Notes: generated by a model not told the origin, from the letters alone. 64,000 bases of DNA from Branchiostoma belcheri (GCF_001625305.1 NW_017803854.1:2343361-2407360), one strand, 5' to 3'. Positions 47,516 through 60,172 are shown, counted from the stretch's first letter. Program-made: numbers and translations.

Positions 47516-49061
47516 TTACTACCCAATCACTCCCTAACCCGATGAAATTATTTACGAAAAATCGTTACTCGTTACTTGCGAAGCAAAAACTTATTAGGTC
47601 GATCTGTCTGATCGTGTTAACTTTATCGATGGCAATGGTGTCAATAGCCTGCCAATCACCAAGATGGATGACGATGTCCCCTGTTTATTAGTGCGAGTGA
47701 TTCATATTTGATCCCAATTCTATTCATAACCAGTAGACTATTGTGCGGAAGGCCGACGTGGTTCGTAACGTAAAAGAAGAGTCGAGTTTTTCTTCTGTCT
47801 TTCACCGCAAAACTGAGTTCCCTTTCGCCGCTGCCAACACCGTGACCTCCGTCCCTCCTAAACACACAATTGTGTTTGTTCCTGGCTGAAATACTTGTCA
47901 TTCAAAAGCAAAATATGGCGAACAATAACCCAAACATAATGCAGAACTAAAGCCCGAGGATAGCGTTACTGTTTTGAAACAGGTCTAACATTTCATGTGT
48001 GCTCGCTCCTGTGTCGGGCGGACATTCTTGCAGCATTACGTTGCCCCGGGCCGTTTTTGTCGGTCAGCCATGCATGCTACATTTGAGGCACTGTAGAGCG
48101 TGAAAACTAGAATACCGTGATATCCGAATATTTCGGTGTACGAGTGTGTTTTTTCTGGGTTCTGTCATACTCATAGACATGCGTAGGAAACATCCTATGT
48201 TCGCACAAAGGAAGTTTTAGGAAGTTGTGGCGCCCTTTGCCTGTTCGGAAGAACGTTACTAGCCGAGTTGTGCACATGAGAGAACCCCTGCTGCTTCTGA
48301 AGGCGAACAGGTGTGTTTGTACATGTCTCAGACTGCTGGGTTTTCAACCGTGAGGGGGGGGGGGGGTCTACTAGCAGTCAGTATGGCAAAACGCAAAATC
48401 CGAGGGAAGGGACTTTTAACCTACTTGTATCCAATCAAAATCGTGTCTAGTTTGAAACGGTATTAGTGGGTGAGTCTCGTATTCCTTCGACTATATGAAT
48501 AACCTGTAACTTTTCCACCTTAGTGGCGTTCGGATACAGTGGCGGCCGTTCCAGCTTGTGTCAAATGTCAGTTTTCAAGGACGAGCATTTTGGGATCTGT
48601 CAGTGAAAACTGACTCAAGTTGTCAGCTTGGTCACCTTAGGTCGTATTTAGGTGACGATCTATAACAATCTTTATTGAAATGACAAAATTACAGCGACTT
48701 TCATAAGTAGACATTAGATACAGACGACAGATGATGGCGGTTGGTGACAGGTTGACGAAAAAAAGTGACAGAGCTTCTTGGTAAAGTGCAGGGACGTTGT
48801 GGCCGCTAGGGGGCGCAACACTGTTCGTGTGGCTACGTGTGGCTACTACTATGGTCCCGCTCGATACACGGAACTTTCGTTGACAACGTAATCAACTTCT
48901 CGTAGATAAATTTATAATCAGCACTGTACTGCAATGACATTTGCAATCTCAACAAGATATATTAAGCAAAGAACATCTTGTCGCATACAGAAGCAGAAAC
49001 GTTATTTGGTCAATTCCAGCCGCCTCCCGAAGCCTGGCAGAGGCTATGTGGAGCCTACTAG

Positions 49062-49210
49062 TTCTCTCCCAGCAGAAGTTGGTGGGGATGATCGTTACCT
49101 TTCTATATTGCCCGGTTTTACCTGTAGCTGTCGCTACCCCCACAGCATGCGACAGAAAAAACGGGGCAAAAAGGTAACGATCTTCCCCACCAACCTCTGC
49201 TTGGAGAATA
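49062..49210. mobile_element. Foldback element with 8-bp TSD
   Basis: Arms 'gttggtgggg' and 'gatcgttacctttc' mirror the right half. Ends CTCCCAGCAG/CTGCTTGGAG. Flanked by CCTACTAG at 49054-49061 and 49211-49218. A MULE-like half-element end (gccTGGCAGAGGCTA) precedes it at 49017-49045. Confidence 0.65.
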
Positions 49211-50278
49211 CCTACTAGGGCCGGCGGGCGTCAGACAAATGGCTATGATGAACAGGGTGCTGACAGAAACATCTCTCCCGACCTCGGCGGTACAGACCTA
49301 ATATAAACCGCGTCCTCTCTGACATCTGCGCTTCAAGCAAACAGATGAAAGAACTGGGGAGCGGGCCAAGGCCAATGACACGGGGTTGCGGCAAGACATT
49401 TGTTTTTTTTGAAGGCGTAAGCAGCATTTGGCAGCTTGAAAGTTATGCGGTGCCAAAATTACGTGTTCGCCTGCATGTTTGTTGGCAACTATCTACCAAC
49501 AACCATGGCCGTGCTTCTGTCACACAAATTTTAGAATATAAAACCAACAGTGCAAAAAGAAAATTCAAGATATGCGTTGACGTGTAGCTTTGGATTTCAC
49601 AGGGTTGTGAACTTGTTTTTTCAGTGACGACAACGCCCAGCGTATGTTGTGGGTAGAATATCACACAGATGATCATTTTGGCTGCCGGTAGACATGCTAG
49701 AGGGACCGGCCGATCGTTTGAACACGTCTGACCTATATATGAGTTGTGACAAGTAGAGTTATATCAAAACAATTCTTGGAAGGGACTTGGCGTAGACCAT
49801 ACGCAAGCATTTTTCCCACAAGTCTACAAGTGCTGCAATTGGAAGGCCTTGGAAGGTGCTAGACCTTTACCCCACTTCTTACACGAGATAATGAGATATT
49901 AGTCCACATCTGTCGCTCAGAGTAAATCGTTGTGTCGTCTTGGATTTTACCGGGAGACAGGTCTAAACAAAGTAATTTGGACAGACGTTCATTTGGAGAT
50001 ACCTTTATCCCGCTATTTAGGTTTAAGCACTGGAAGCTTGGCAGAGTGTGTCGGACGTGTCACTGGTTCTCCGGTAATCTCCGAGCGATGCAAAATTTAC
50101 GAGCCGAGCTCCCCGCGGAGAGTTAAATGAACTGTTGGTACCTCAAGCTGCGTCCTGTCAATCATTTGTGCAGGAGGGAGGGGGGCGGGCAGTTGTTGGC
50201 TGGCAGGCTGGGACCGCAGCCAATGGAGAGGGGCTTTGCATCAAGCCAGGCTCCGACGCTAGGGGCTATGAAGTGATA

Positions 50279-50350
50279 GCCTCTACCAGGCTTTGGGAAG
50301 AGGCTAGAAAGAGTAGAAATTGGTCAAATAGACAGACGATATGCCAATGG
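50279..50350. mobile_element. Half of a MULE-like foldback
   Basis: Only the left arm, TAGCCTCTACCAGGCTTTGG through 'ggtcaaatagacagacgat', is present. The right arm is missing. Confidence 0.5.
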
Positions 50351-50738
50351 ACTCGCTCTGCTCTGTCTCTGAGTCTCACTCTCAATTCTCTTGTAGGAAA
50401 CTATAATTCATCAACATGGACGACAATGCACTTGCTGTTTCGAATCACAAAGGCAGACAAGACGGAGTCTCCTCAAACGATTCCTTCGCTCCTTCTCATG
50501 GTCTTCCGTCTAGGAGACATCTTGCCTCAATTTCGGGAGGCGACTGGATGGTGGGGAGCTCGCAAACATCGCGCCACATGTCTCTCATAAACCCAATTAT
50601 CTCTAACTATCTCCCCTCTTCAGATGACTCTGCAAAATTCCTACGAAGGATAAATCCAAAGCCTCCATAGATCTAAATCCCTCGAGATTGTACTTAAATA
50701 TTGTGGAAACTTCGACTGTCAAGAACTGCGAAAAATTT

Positions 50739-51085
50739 TGCTGTCGGCTCAGGGTACCGTGTATAAGTATGGGAAGCCGTGGGCCCTCACCGATCTACGT
50801 AGCTACCGTGTTTTAAGTATGGGAAGCCGTGGGCCCTCAAAAATAAGACTTTGTTGGAAAAGGGGAAGAAAATATTCGTTTATAAGAAACTTCCTTGAAT
50901 CCCATTGGAGTCATAATATTGGGTTATTTTCCTACTAAGCAGGATAAATAGATGTTGCAAATGTCGTTGAAGCGGAAGAATGTTGGTGTCGGCTCAGGGA
51001 GAAATAAGACTTTTGTTGGGAGGGGGAAGAAAACATTCATTTACGGCCATTTACAAGAAACTTCATTGAATCAAATTCAGTTTCT
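50739..51085. repeat. Local duplications
   Basis: 'aagtatgggaagccgtgggc' occurs at about 50766 and 50815. The stretch 'gtcggctcaggg' to 'agaaacttccttgaat' (50733-50900) recurs in diverged form at 50988-51070. Confidence 0.65.
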
Positions 51086-51327
51086 GACAGTGTTTGAGGC
51101 TATAAACTATAGTCTAAAGAGATCACGGTTTTTAAAAACCCTCAGTGTCGGTGCAAGTGATGCCGCAAGCTTTGAAGCCGTCACTTTCCACTTTGTAGCC
51201 GATCAGTCCTGAATCAGGGTGACACCACACATACCTGATCGTGTGGCAAGGGCAGACGGGCCCGGGAGGATCAGTCTAAAGACATGCTGATGGTTAGTGA
51301 TAAGAACGAGCCGCTATAGTATTGTTT

Positions 51328-51507
51328 CTCTCCAAGCAGAAGTTTGGGCGTCTTCTTGTTTTTGACGTATTTTAGGCGTTTTAATCAGGCTTTATTTTTT
51401 ACGTATTTTAGGCAAATGCAATGGTAACCGACATGACAAATGCTAACTGCCTGGCAAATGTTAACCGCTCGGCAAATGCATACTGTCCAAAGATCTGCTT
51501 GGAGATT
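51328..51507. mobile_element. Foldback element (CTCCAAGCAGA family), diverged
   Basis: CTCTCCAAGCAGAAGTTTGG on the left and CCAAAGATCTGCTTGGAGA on the right. Imperfect flanks (tattgttt / cattgttg). A single additional end lies at 51556. Confidence 0.55.
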
Positions 51508-51594
51508 ACATTGTTGTGACAACGTCGTCATCTGTCTGTGCATCTCTTTTTCCTAATCTCCAAGCAGATGCAGGGTCTGACTCTGTCTCAGTGT

Positions 51595-51900
51595 TTAACA
51601 TGTGTTATTTTGTGGTATTAAAGGTGTCTTAAGTATTTTCAGGGCAGCAAAACTGGATTCGATGTCAATGTAACGTTCTTTGATTTTTTTTATGTAGCAA
51701 GATGAACCAAGTATCCTACGTAAATCCAAAATCCAGCTAGCTGTCTCATTATCATCAAAAGAAATCATAATTAGATTCTTGTCGGCGTTTGGTTCTCTCA
51801 CGGTTACAATCTCGAGCTCAGGCTTCGTTAAAAATTCTACGACATCAAAGATCATCAAAGTCGTACGTACCATCGACGACCTACGACAATACCGCATCAT
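51595..51900 (-). other. Unclassified open frame, 101 codons
   Basis: Starts MMRYCRRSSMVRTTLMIFD and includes TKPELEIVTVREPNADKNL. Residue composition is protein-like and a TATAAA-like 'ttataaaag' lies about 25 bp upstream, but I recognise no family. It sits between two foldback ends, so it may be transposon-related cargo or chance. Confidence 0.2.
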
Positions 51901-52287
51901 GTTTGATGATTGCTTGGCCCAGCTTTTATAAGTATTACAGATATGATTAACATTCGAATCACACCATCATTACGCTTGTATGTACAACATCATACGCTTG
52001 TACACCTCGCAGGAGTCAGTGGTCGCTAGTGGGGATCGGATGATTAGAGCAGAAATGAATCGGAACTTTCCCCCCAAGGCGCTTTGCCCGCTTCTCTTGT
52101 GGTTTAGCGGTTCGTCTTGTTGCGAACGACACGCGGCGCACTAACAGCCCATTTACTCTCATCAAAGAACGGGCCGCGGTTACTTCGTTACCGTTTCATT
52201 CTGCGCATCTTTTGATGTTGTAAAAAATATGCTCGGCGGGGTGAATATTTTTGATTATTTCCTGTCATTTTCGGTATATCGCCGCCG

Positions 52288-52664
52288 GCTCGGCAGATTT
52301 CTAGCATCTTGGCCCAATTTCCCCTTGATCGGGTCGACCGGAGAGTAGCCTGGGTGTCAGACTCTTGCCTCGGCTACACCACCTCTACAGGCTTCAGAGG
52401 TGACTGGAAAGAGTAGAAATTGGCCAAATAGACAGATGACACGACAGTCCGGTCCGCTAAAGGAATACATGTACATTTGCTATACATTTTCTGCTTTTCA
52501 CGAGCGGCAAATGTACTCCAGACCAACGTCGTTTCCTGTCTATTTGACCAATCAATTTTTCTACTCTTCAGTCCTGTCGCTTCCTAAGTCTGATAGAGGC
52601 TACTGGCTCGGTATGTTTCTGGCATCTTGGCCCAATTTCTCCATGACGGGCCGACCGGAGAGCG
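52288..52664. repeat. 60-bp direct repeats bracketing a diverged foldback
   Basis: 'ggctcggcagatttctagca'...'gaccggagag' at 52288-52347 recurs at 52605-52664. Between them lies a degenerate TAGCCTC-family foldback (about 52381-52602). Confidence 0.65.
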
Positions 52665-52672
52665 ATCGAACC

Positions 52673-52794
52673 TAGCCTCTACCAGGAAAAAGTAGAAATT
52701 GCCCCCCAAAAAAGATAAAACATGCCAGGGGATTTTATTTAATTTGGCCAATATCTACCCTTTCCAGCCGCCTCCCGAAGCCTGGTAGAGGCTA
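52673..52794. mobile_element. Short MULE-like foldback with 9-bp TSD
   Basis: 122 bp with TAGCCTCTACCAGG and CCTGGTAGAGGCTA ends. Flanks GATCGAACC / GCTCGAACC (8 of 9 match). Confidence 0.75.
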
Positions 52795-53769
52795 GCTCGA
52801 ACCCTACTTGTCGGCCAGTGATTAGATCTGACCCTGGGATGAGCCCGGCGCAGCGGGAACTTGAAACCGAAGATGAGATGTATTTTATCTTCCCGGTTTG
52901 GGATTCCTCCAGGCCTTGAGGGCACAATTTCTTTGTATCGGCGTGGACAAGATTCTTCTCTTCTTTCTTTGTCGTAGAAGGAGACAATTTGAACATCTTA
53001 TATTGCAGTTTCTGGAGGCGTGGGTTTGATATCGCTGGTATGAGTCGTCTGTCGGTTTTAGCAAGCATCTGCGATTGTTTGGGTTGGAAGTTGAGGGCGT
53101 TTTGATAATTGGCAAATCCGCTATTTTTCGGCCATGAATATACATCAGTATCAGTCGATACGATTTGCATCCTTTTGATAATCTATACGCTTTCAACCGC
53201 CGACAGACCATTTCTATCGAATTAATTTAAGATCCGATAATACTAGTAACTCATATGATACAGATAATATCATATCAAAACGTCATAAAGAAAACTGATA
53301 CATTGTACCAGTTTTTACGATGACAATGTTTCTTTTCGTTATTTTCGACGGTCTCTTGCTTTTGAAACAAGCTCTGTACAAGTTCTGTATCTGTATAGAC
53401 GGTATAACCGCCATGCAGCGTAACACTATAATGTTATATTCGTTTTCAGGGAAAAGGCATCGTATTAAACAGAATGGGAGTATGTTACTCACACACAATG
53501 AAAGATTATAAATTTTTAAGAAACGGAAGATATAGATAAGTAGTATGCATTTAGTTTAGTCAGTACCTGAATAGAGATGGTGGATTCGTCTGAAAGTTTC
53601 TACGGTTTGACATTTGTATCAGTTTAAATCCGCCCTGTTACCATTGTTTACTTCAGAATGTAGTTTATTTCAAGTTCTTGCCCGTAGGCTAATTTATGGG
53701 TTTTGTGATGTTAAGGGGATGGTAGTTTTCTTTTTGTCTGTAAACGTGGAGAACTTAGGATGGATAATA

Positions 53770-54115
53770 TTTTCGTACGTGCTTTAGCTTCCACCCCTCC
53801 GCGTGGGAAGTGCGCTCGTCCGTTTGCCAAATTTGGCAGGCTGCACTTGTCCGCCAGTCGAAGGTCTCGTCTGTCACCCAGGGCCCCCGACGGCGCGAGG
53901 TTTCGCCAGGAATGACCCCTAAATGTGGTGGAAAATATGTGGGGCGTTTCGTTCACGCTTCCCGCCCTCGGGCCACGAGGAAACCTCCGTCTTCTGTCGC
54001 CAGTTTCATGGTCCGCGCACCAACCCGTGACCTTTCCTAGCTGCGTGCTTGGCCGGGTTTCAGTCGGGCTAGCAACCGTCCCACCCCTCCGCTCCCAGTG
54101 GGACCTTCCATCTTT
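53770..54115. other. GC-rich patch without recognised gene
   Basis: CpG-containing sequence with short open frames on both strands and no splice-supported coding signal. It could be regulatory. Confidence 0.25.
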
Positions 54116-55049
54116 ATAACCCGTGCTTTGTTGACATTGCGCAGATTACAGCGCCAGCGTGGTTAATTTTTTACAATCTTTAACTGAAACCAATGTAAAC
54201 AACCGAGGCTATTGAACCATAATGGCATTTTCCATTACATATGTGACCATTTATATAACACGACACAGTTATTTTTTTTCTCTTTTATATAACTTTTAGT
54301 TACGTGCATTGCGTTGTCTTTAAAATCTTAATACAGTGAAGTTATCTTTTTAATATGAACGTCACATTTCGATGATTTTTTTTTTACGAGAAATGCCCTT
54401 TTTTTACACCTAGGAGAAGGAGAATAAAACATACCAGGCTTAACCATACAGACAGTTCACTTTGTAAACTTCCGGATTTACTGGTCATGGGGAGCGCATT
54501 GTGGGTCTTAGAGCGCACGCAATGCGTTAGAATAGCACACAGACACACACACACAAAGTGCCAGACCAACCTTTCCATTACTTGGGCGTGCCCCGGTCTT
54601 ACCAAATGATGATATCCGTCTGAAAATCATTACTATTATGAGATTATGGGGATTGTTGTGGTGTGCTTGGGTAGCTATCATAGCGTGAAGTCGTGTGCAA
54701 GTAAATGCATCCCTCTTCTGGTGGTCGGACCGTGGTCCCTTTCCGTTTTTTTCTCCATCTTAGCTTCCTGTGACTCATATCTGAGATATTTTAAAAATTG
54801 AGTGCTTTTCGATTACTTTTTAGACATTTGCCAAAAAGTAAACAAACATATCCATCCTCCACCGCAAAAAGACCAGGTGTCAAAAGTCTGTTGTACAATT
54901 TGATTGGCGGGCAAACATTGTGCCCCCCTTTTTTTCTTTATCATATTTTTTTTGTCTTCCAATCGTGGTCGTCATAGATTACGAAATGTGAGAACATACC
55001 CCCTCCACCGTACTTCACGTAGCCCCACAGGATCTAACCAGGTTCTCTG

Positions 55050-56320
55050 GGATCTACATAAGGGGTGTACTGTTGCGCTGGGGCCTTTGTTTCCCCCTCT
55101 CGCACCGCCTTTGAGCCGGGCCCGCTCCAGAGTTGCGAGTGAAACCCTACCCGCACGCGGTATTAGGACATGGGCACTTGAACGGGGGCCCTTTTCATGT
55201 GACTCTAGTCAAACAGAACGGCTCGCCCCCATTTGTGAGCGGGGCGCTCGGGTTCAGAGTTTGGGGAGAGCACTCTCCGCAAGGGGTCTAGCCAGGCCAC
55301 CAAGTTTTCGGGGCGATATTCGCCGATTTCGGACAGGATCTGCCCGCCAATAGGATCGGGAGTCCCGGGACAGAGATTTGGCGGGGTGCATTAGCATGTG
55401 AATAGCGGGTTTTTGGGGCAGCGGCTTTGTGAATCGGACGGGAGTGGAGCTTACACGGTTCGGGTTGCACTCACAGAGCCAAACACGCCTGCTCCGTTGG
55501 CCGGACGGTTAGTACGTACACCACCGGCCCGTCCTGATTGGATTTTTCGCCGTGTTGTAGCCCAGCAGGGATCCTGGAGACGTGGAATCCCTGCCGGGGA
55601 AGGCTACAACTACCGCTCGGGACCGCGTGGCAGCGACATTCCGGTCGTGGATCGGCAACAGGCGGCGGAAGAGGCACTGGAAGCTCGCTCGGGCCGTCGT
55701 GGCACCGCTGGCCGAGGGGGTGTTATTCTATCCGCGGCAGTCATTTTCTGTTGGTATTTGCGGGGTAAACAAGCTATTGAAAACAAAATTTCCTCGGAAG
55801 GGAGAAGCCTCCGTCTCCTTCGGACACCGTTTCCTGGGAGTGTTAATGGCCTAAGTGGAGTTGGCACACGGGAAAGTCCTTCCACCGATTGATTCATTGT
55901 CGCAGTGGGACCTGTTGCATTTTTGCTGTAGCGAGTTTTTGTAACACCGTTGAGTGAGTGGCGGGACCGGGGGAGGACGTGTGGTGCTCTCTCTCTCGTA
56001 CTCAGAACAACCTCAGCGGACAACGAACACAACATTTCCCGTCAAAATGCTCGCCTAGGACCGCTACTAGCTACGGGAATCGAGACTGTAGGACTTCGTG
56101 TCTGTGTGGTGGAACGAGGTACAGTCGCCGCTGCTAGCGCGGGACCTGTTGCCCCAGTACTCGTACCGCGAGTTGTTGTCGGGGATATAGCAGGAACAAC
56201 AGTCATGTGTCAGGAGGACTACAGCAGAACGGAGTCGCGCCACCGGGACTTGATATGCCGGGGCTGCGAGGCGGAGAGGAGGAAAAACAGGGAACCACCT
56301 GGTCACCATTCCCACTCAGG
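55050..56320 (+). promoter_or_regulatory. GC-rich promoter-like region of the plus-strand gene
   Basis: CpG-rich sequence with a CCAAT at 55349, long overlapping open frames on both strands typical of GC-rich non-coding DNA, and a candidate donor 'gtgagt' at 55954. It lies 1-2 kb upstream of the signal-peptide exon, so it is the best place for its promoter and untranslated first exon. The three frames of 149-164 codons here are unlikely to be proteins. Confidence 0.45.
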
Positions 56321-57232
56321 CTGCTCTAGAAGGTGTCCTCTCTACTCTCTCTTGCTCCCCTACTCACCCCTATCTGTATATGTTTGTGTTGTGCGCCGGG
56401 GTTCTTTCACAGATGGCTTCCCAGGGTTTTGATGTACCCTCTATCGGACGTTACGGGTTCGAAGCCCGGTCCAATTAGCCCCCCATTCGTGCCAAACATC
56501 CATCCATTTGGCATCAAGGCGAATGTTTGTTTGAACCACGTAGAAATAACCCTCACTGTACACCATTTTTGTGCAGATAGAGCCTGTAGTTTTCACGAAG
56601 TCGCCTGGTTCCCGCACTAAAAGGGGGGTCGAAGTCCATTTTGAGAGCTGCTTTCCCCGGCTTGTTTACAATATCTCCAGATCTGTGTGCTTTCCAATAT
56701 CATCTTGAATATGCATCGCCCGCCCTGGACAATTATGTTCTGCTGGTTTTCAGACTGACTGGGTACAGCGTTTTCCTGTGCCAAGTAATTTGTTAGGCTC
56801 TCAGGGGTGGGAAATGGTATGTTTTGTTCTAGTTGAACCGACACGCAAAAATGTCACAGCCGGCATGGGAGGGTATTTTGTACTAATGTTACCCCTTTTT
56901 CCTTACTATTTGTTTACCAAACACCGAGGCCTTGAACAGCTAGGAAGCCGTGTGTTTTTTCTTCGGCTTCCGTGAAAACGTGCAAGCTAAACAGTTTACA
57001 TTCAACAGGAGAGAGACTTAATTTACGGGGACACAAACTCGGAGGAAATGATGATTGTGTGGAAAAATCGGTGGGAGGCGAGCGAATCCTTAGAACTACA
57101 TTGTCTGTGAGTCTATTTGAGTGGTTCATTAATTCCCCGTGGTGTCTGTGCGAACAAAAGAACACTAATGCCTTCATAATGTCTCCTCATTATCACCCAG
57201 TTGACGATTTTTTCTCTCTCTTGTCTCTCTAG

Positions 57233-57339
57233 ATTTTGTGACTCGAGTGTTAGAAGAAGACCTGTTGACCAAACGATGGCCATGCTATGGACCTTACTCC
57301 TGTTCTTCCTACACGTCCAGTCGACGCTTGGAGCGCGAG
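57233..57339 (+). CDS. Signal-peptide exon of a secreted or membrane protein (partial gene)
   Basis: A strong acceptor (pyrimidine tract ending 'ctctctag') opens the exon. A good-context ATG lies at 57276 (aacgATGG). The coding part, MAMLWTLLLFFLHVQSTLGA plus RG, is a textbook signal peptide: short n-region, hydrophobic core residues 4-13, likely cleavage after Gly-Ala. It ends in phase 1 at gtaaga. Because it begins at an acceptor, at least one untranslated exon lies upstream. The rest of the gene lies beyond the right edge. In human, ADAM12 neighbours FANK1 and its first exon also ends near a signal peptide followed by Arg-Gly, so an ADAM family member is a reasonable guess only. Upstream in-frame codons are open, so a longer N-terminus is formally possible. 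Confidence 0.6.
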
Positions 57340-59335
57340 GTAAGATCATCATTTCCTCCATTTTCACGCCTCCGAACAAGTAAAAATGTGTGGCCAATTT
57401 GTGGACCCTCCTCTGTAGATTTTCCACCAGAGTTGTCCCATTCAGTGAGCATGAACATTGTCGTGTAAATGCCGCTCGTTTGGCCCATCATTAGTCGCCA
57501 TTCAGGGCGGACTATTATTTTCGCAGCAGCGCACCTCAATTATAGAGAATGATGAATAAAAAAAAGGACCAGCCCCAATCTTTAGGGAAAAGAAAAGGGG
57601 ACAGATAAAACTGCTCTTCAATCTAAATTTGCCAAGAATGAATGGACGGGGAGGAATGTTATGGACTATTTGGACAAGAAATCACACGGATGGTTTGCTA
57701 TGCCTCCGCTGCACCTCGCGAGCTCTGCGAATTCTTCCTTCTAAATTTTTTCCCCACCCAAACTTGTCAGACGATTTGTGACAGTTTTATCAGAGCCAAT
57801 CTTCCTGCCACTCAACGCTCGAATCCCTTTTTTCGGGAGCCCGTCACCGGAAAATTGGGGTTGGCCCTAAACAGTAGGTGTTCATGCCACTGAAAAGGTT
57901 GGGAAATCCTAGCCCCGGGCTATTGGTACATATGCGCTGGTGCTGTCTATTGACAAGAAGTTTCGTATATACTATGTTACTGGCGAATGTTTTTAGAGTA
58001 TGAAATGAGTACATTTTCAGGAATTCGCCCCCCTCCCTCCAAATCCTTTGCATGGGTGATCTTCTTTGCACACTTCAAGCCTAGGTGTGAATATTCTCGA
58101 GTGAGGAAGAACTTCACACGCCTAGAAATCCTGTCGTCACAAAATATTTTACAAGGTTTCAAATTTAACACCACAATGTTTAGCAAGTAAATTAAACTGG
58201 AAGAGTTTTTTTTTTCATATTCCAACTCATAGGTAGCCATCCAACTAAGAACATTCAACTAGAAATTGCAAAGTTAAACAAATTTGTGTTTTTTTTTGTC
58301 AGAGAATAATTTCTTTGTTGTAAACACTGACTGCAGCTTAAACTTGTCTAATATGAGCAGAAAATGACCTATTTTCAGTAAGAATAAAATCTCTGGAACA
58401 ATATCTTTTGCCTAGTTGTGGACACAAGACAAAAGACGAATGTCGACTTCTTTTGTTCGCCTTGCCCCGAAAATTATAGTCAGCCTAATCCAGGATTTTA
58501 AAATTTCTTTTAGGAGGATTTGTGCTTTTCAGATGCACATGAGAGTTTGGGGCCAATTTAATCCTCAAGGATAAAGGTACACAACCACGAAAGTCTCATG
58601 GGGTAGAGGCATGGGGTAAGAGTCTAAGACCAAGGGGAAATGTGTATTCTGGACAAAAAGAAAACATTTTCTAAGATTTCTGAAAAATAAACATCCTTTA
58701 GAGGGTTGATTGTTCAACTGTTTACTGAAAAACAGAAAATGTCCTGGTATAAACAAAAGATATTTACTGTCAAGAAAGAAGTTGACATACTTGCAATATT
58801 CAGGAACTTCCAAAATTTTGGCTAAACAGATACTGAACGTATGGTGTATTTAGCATTCCCCAATGTGTACTAGACATTTGGGGAGATAATGCAGCTGCTG
58901 TCCTTGTAAGTTTGTCCCCCTGTATGCCTTGGCCCTCCTCACGTACGTCAGCCAGTTGATATGGTTGTAAAAGACATGTCCCAGTGACACATCGAGCAGC
59001 CTACACAACACCGTTTATTCCTCGTCATATTCCCCAGTGCTCCAAAGAGTGGTGAAAGGAAAGAAAAATTTATACCAGAAAGGAGGAAGTGCAAGATTTA
59101 CTAGGGTTGAAAACTGGACGCATTTGAATGCCTGGGTGTTCCAAAAGTGTGGGTCTCCCACTGTGAATTTTATTGCAGGGGAGGCTCTTCCTATTACCGG
59201 GGTCATTTCTGTGGCATATATGGGGCATAGGGGCGTCCAAGTGTAAGGCTATAGCCTTCATGTCGGCCAGAGTATCTGTATTTAGAAGCTCCAGGGTCGG
59301 ATAGAGCATCGGCGGCCGTGCCGACATCAAAAGAA

Positions 59336-59590
59336 GGTTAACCCAACATTTGGAAAACCAGTTTCGAAATAACCCACCAGTGTATCGTTTACACGCAACA
59401 TGTCTTTCCGGATGATATTCGTTATAGTTATGTTAGTAATTTTTTTTATTCATGTGTATGCGTAACAACCCAACACTTGGAAAACCGTTTTCGAAATATC
59501 ACGCCAGTGTATCGTTAACATGCAACATGTCTTTTGGATGATATCTGTTAATGGTTATGCTAGTGATTTTTCTTATTTCTTTGGATGAGT
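59336..59590. repeat. Tandem duplication, about 127-bp unit
   Basis: Two copies share 'caacatttggaaaaccagtt'-like starts, 'cagtgtatcgtt', 'gcaacatgtctttt' and 'ggatgatatt.gtta'. Confidence 0.85.
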
Positions 59591-59917
59591 TAACAAGTGC
59601 TTCTTCGTTTGAAATCTGGAAGAAAATTGTACGCAAATTTTCGACTACACTATTTTTCCGTCATGTCTTGTGGCGCGTGTTTGCAACATCTTTCCTTGTT
59701 GAATTTTGGATTGGCGAAACCTTTTATACCAAATGTCACGGGAGCAGGTATTTTGTTGCGCCTGAAATTAACTCTGCCCTCTGATCCCTTCAAAGACTGG
59801 GATTTTCATCTTACCCCCTAAATGAGTCGCGAGCCAGTCGCAGGATAACCTGAATTATTCAAAGTAGCTCTCTCCGAAATTCTGTCATTGTCTGAGTGAA
59901 AACATTAAAAACCTACT

Positions 59918-60172
59918 GAAGAGGGCTGTTTCTTCATTCTATGATTAAAAAAATGCTAAAACATGCAACATGTATGATGAAAATATGAATACTAGTAAAT
60001 ATTTTGGCCCCCATGCAAGGATCTGAGAAATGTCGTTCTGGCCTTTTGCTAGTAAACATGGAAAACCAAAGAGGGCTGTTTCTTCATTCTATGATTTAAA
60101 AAATCATAGAATAAGAAATATTTTGCCCCCATGCAAGGATAAAAAATGTCGTACTGGCCTTTTAATTTGCTA
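59918..60172. repeat. Tandem duplication, about 145-bp unit
   Basis: 'agagggctgtttcttcattc' and 'cccccatgcaaggat' with 'aaatgtcgt.ctggcctttt' occur twice in order. Confidence 0.8.

Noticed and set aside
52739..53170. 143-codon minus-strand open frame
   Set aside because: Its end runs into the foldback element at 52673-52794 and no domain is recognised.
55398..55892. 164-codon open frame as a gene
   Set aside because: GC-rich DNA yields long frames on both strands here; the composition is rich in R, G and P with no domain, and it lies where a promoter is expected.
55950..56432. 160-codon open frame as a gene
   Set aside because: It overlaps the same GC-rich region and lacks any recognisable domain or splice-supported extension.
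56440..56470. tRNA T-arm-like GGTTCGAAGCC
   Set aside because: No A box or cloverleaf fits upstream at the right distance.
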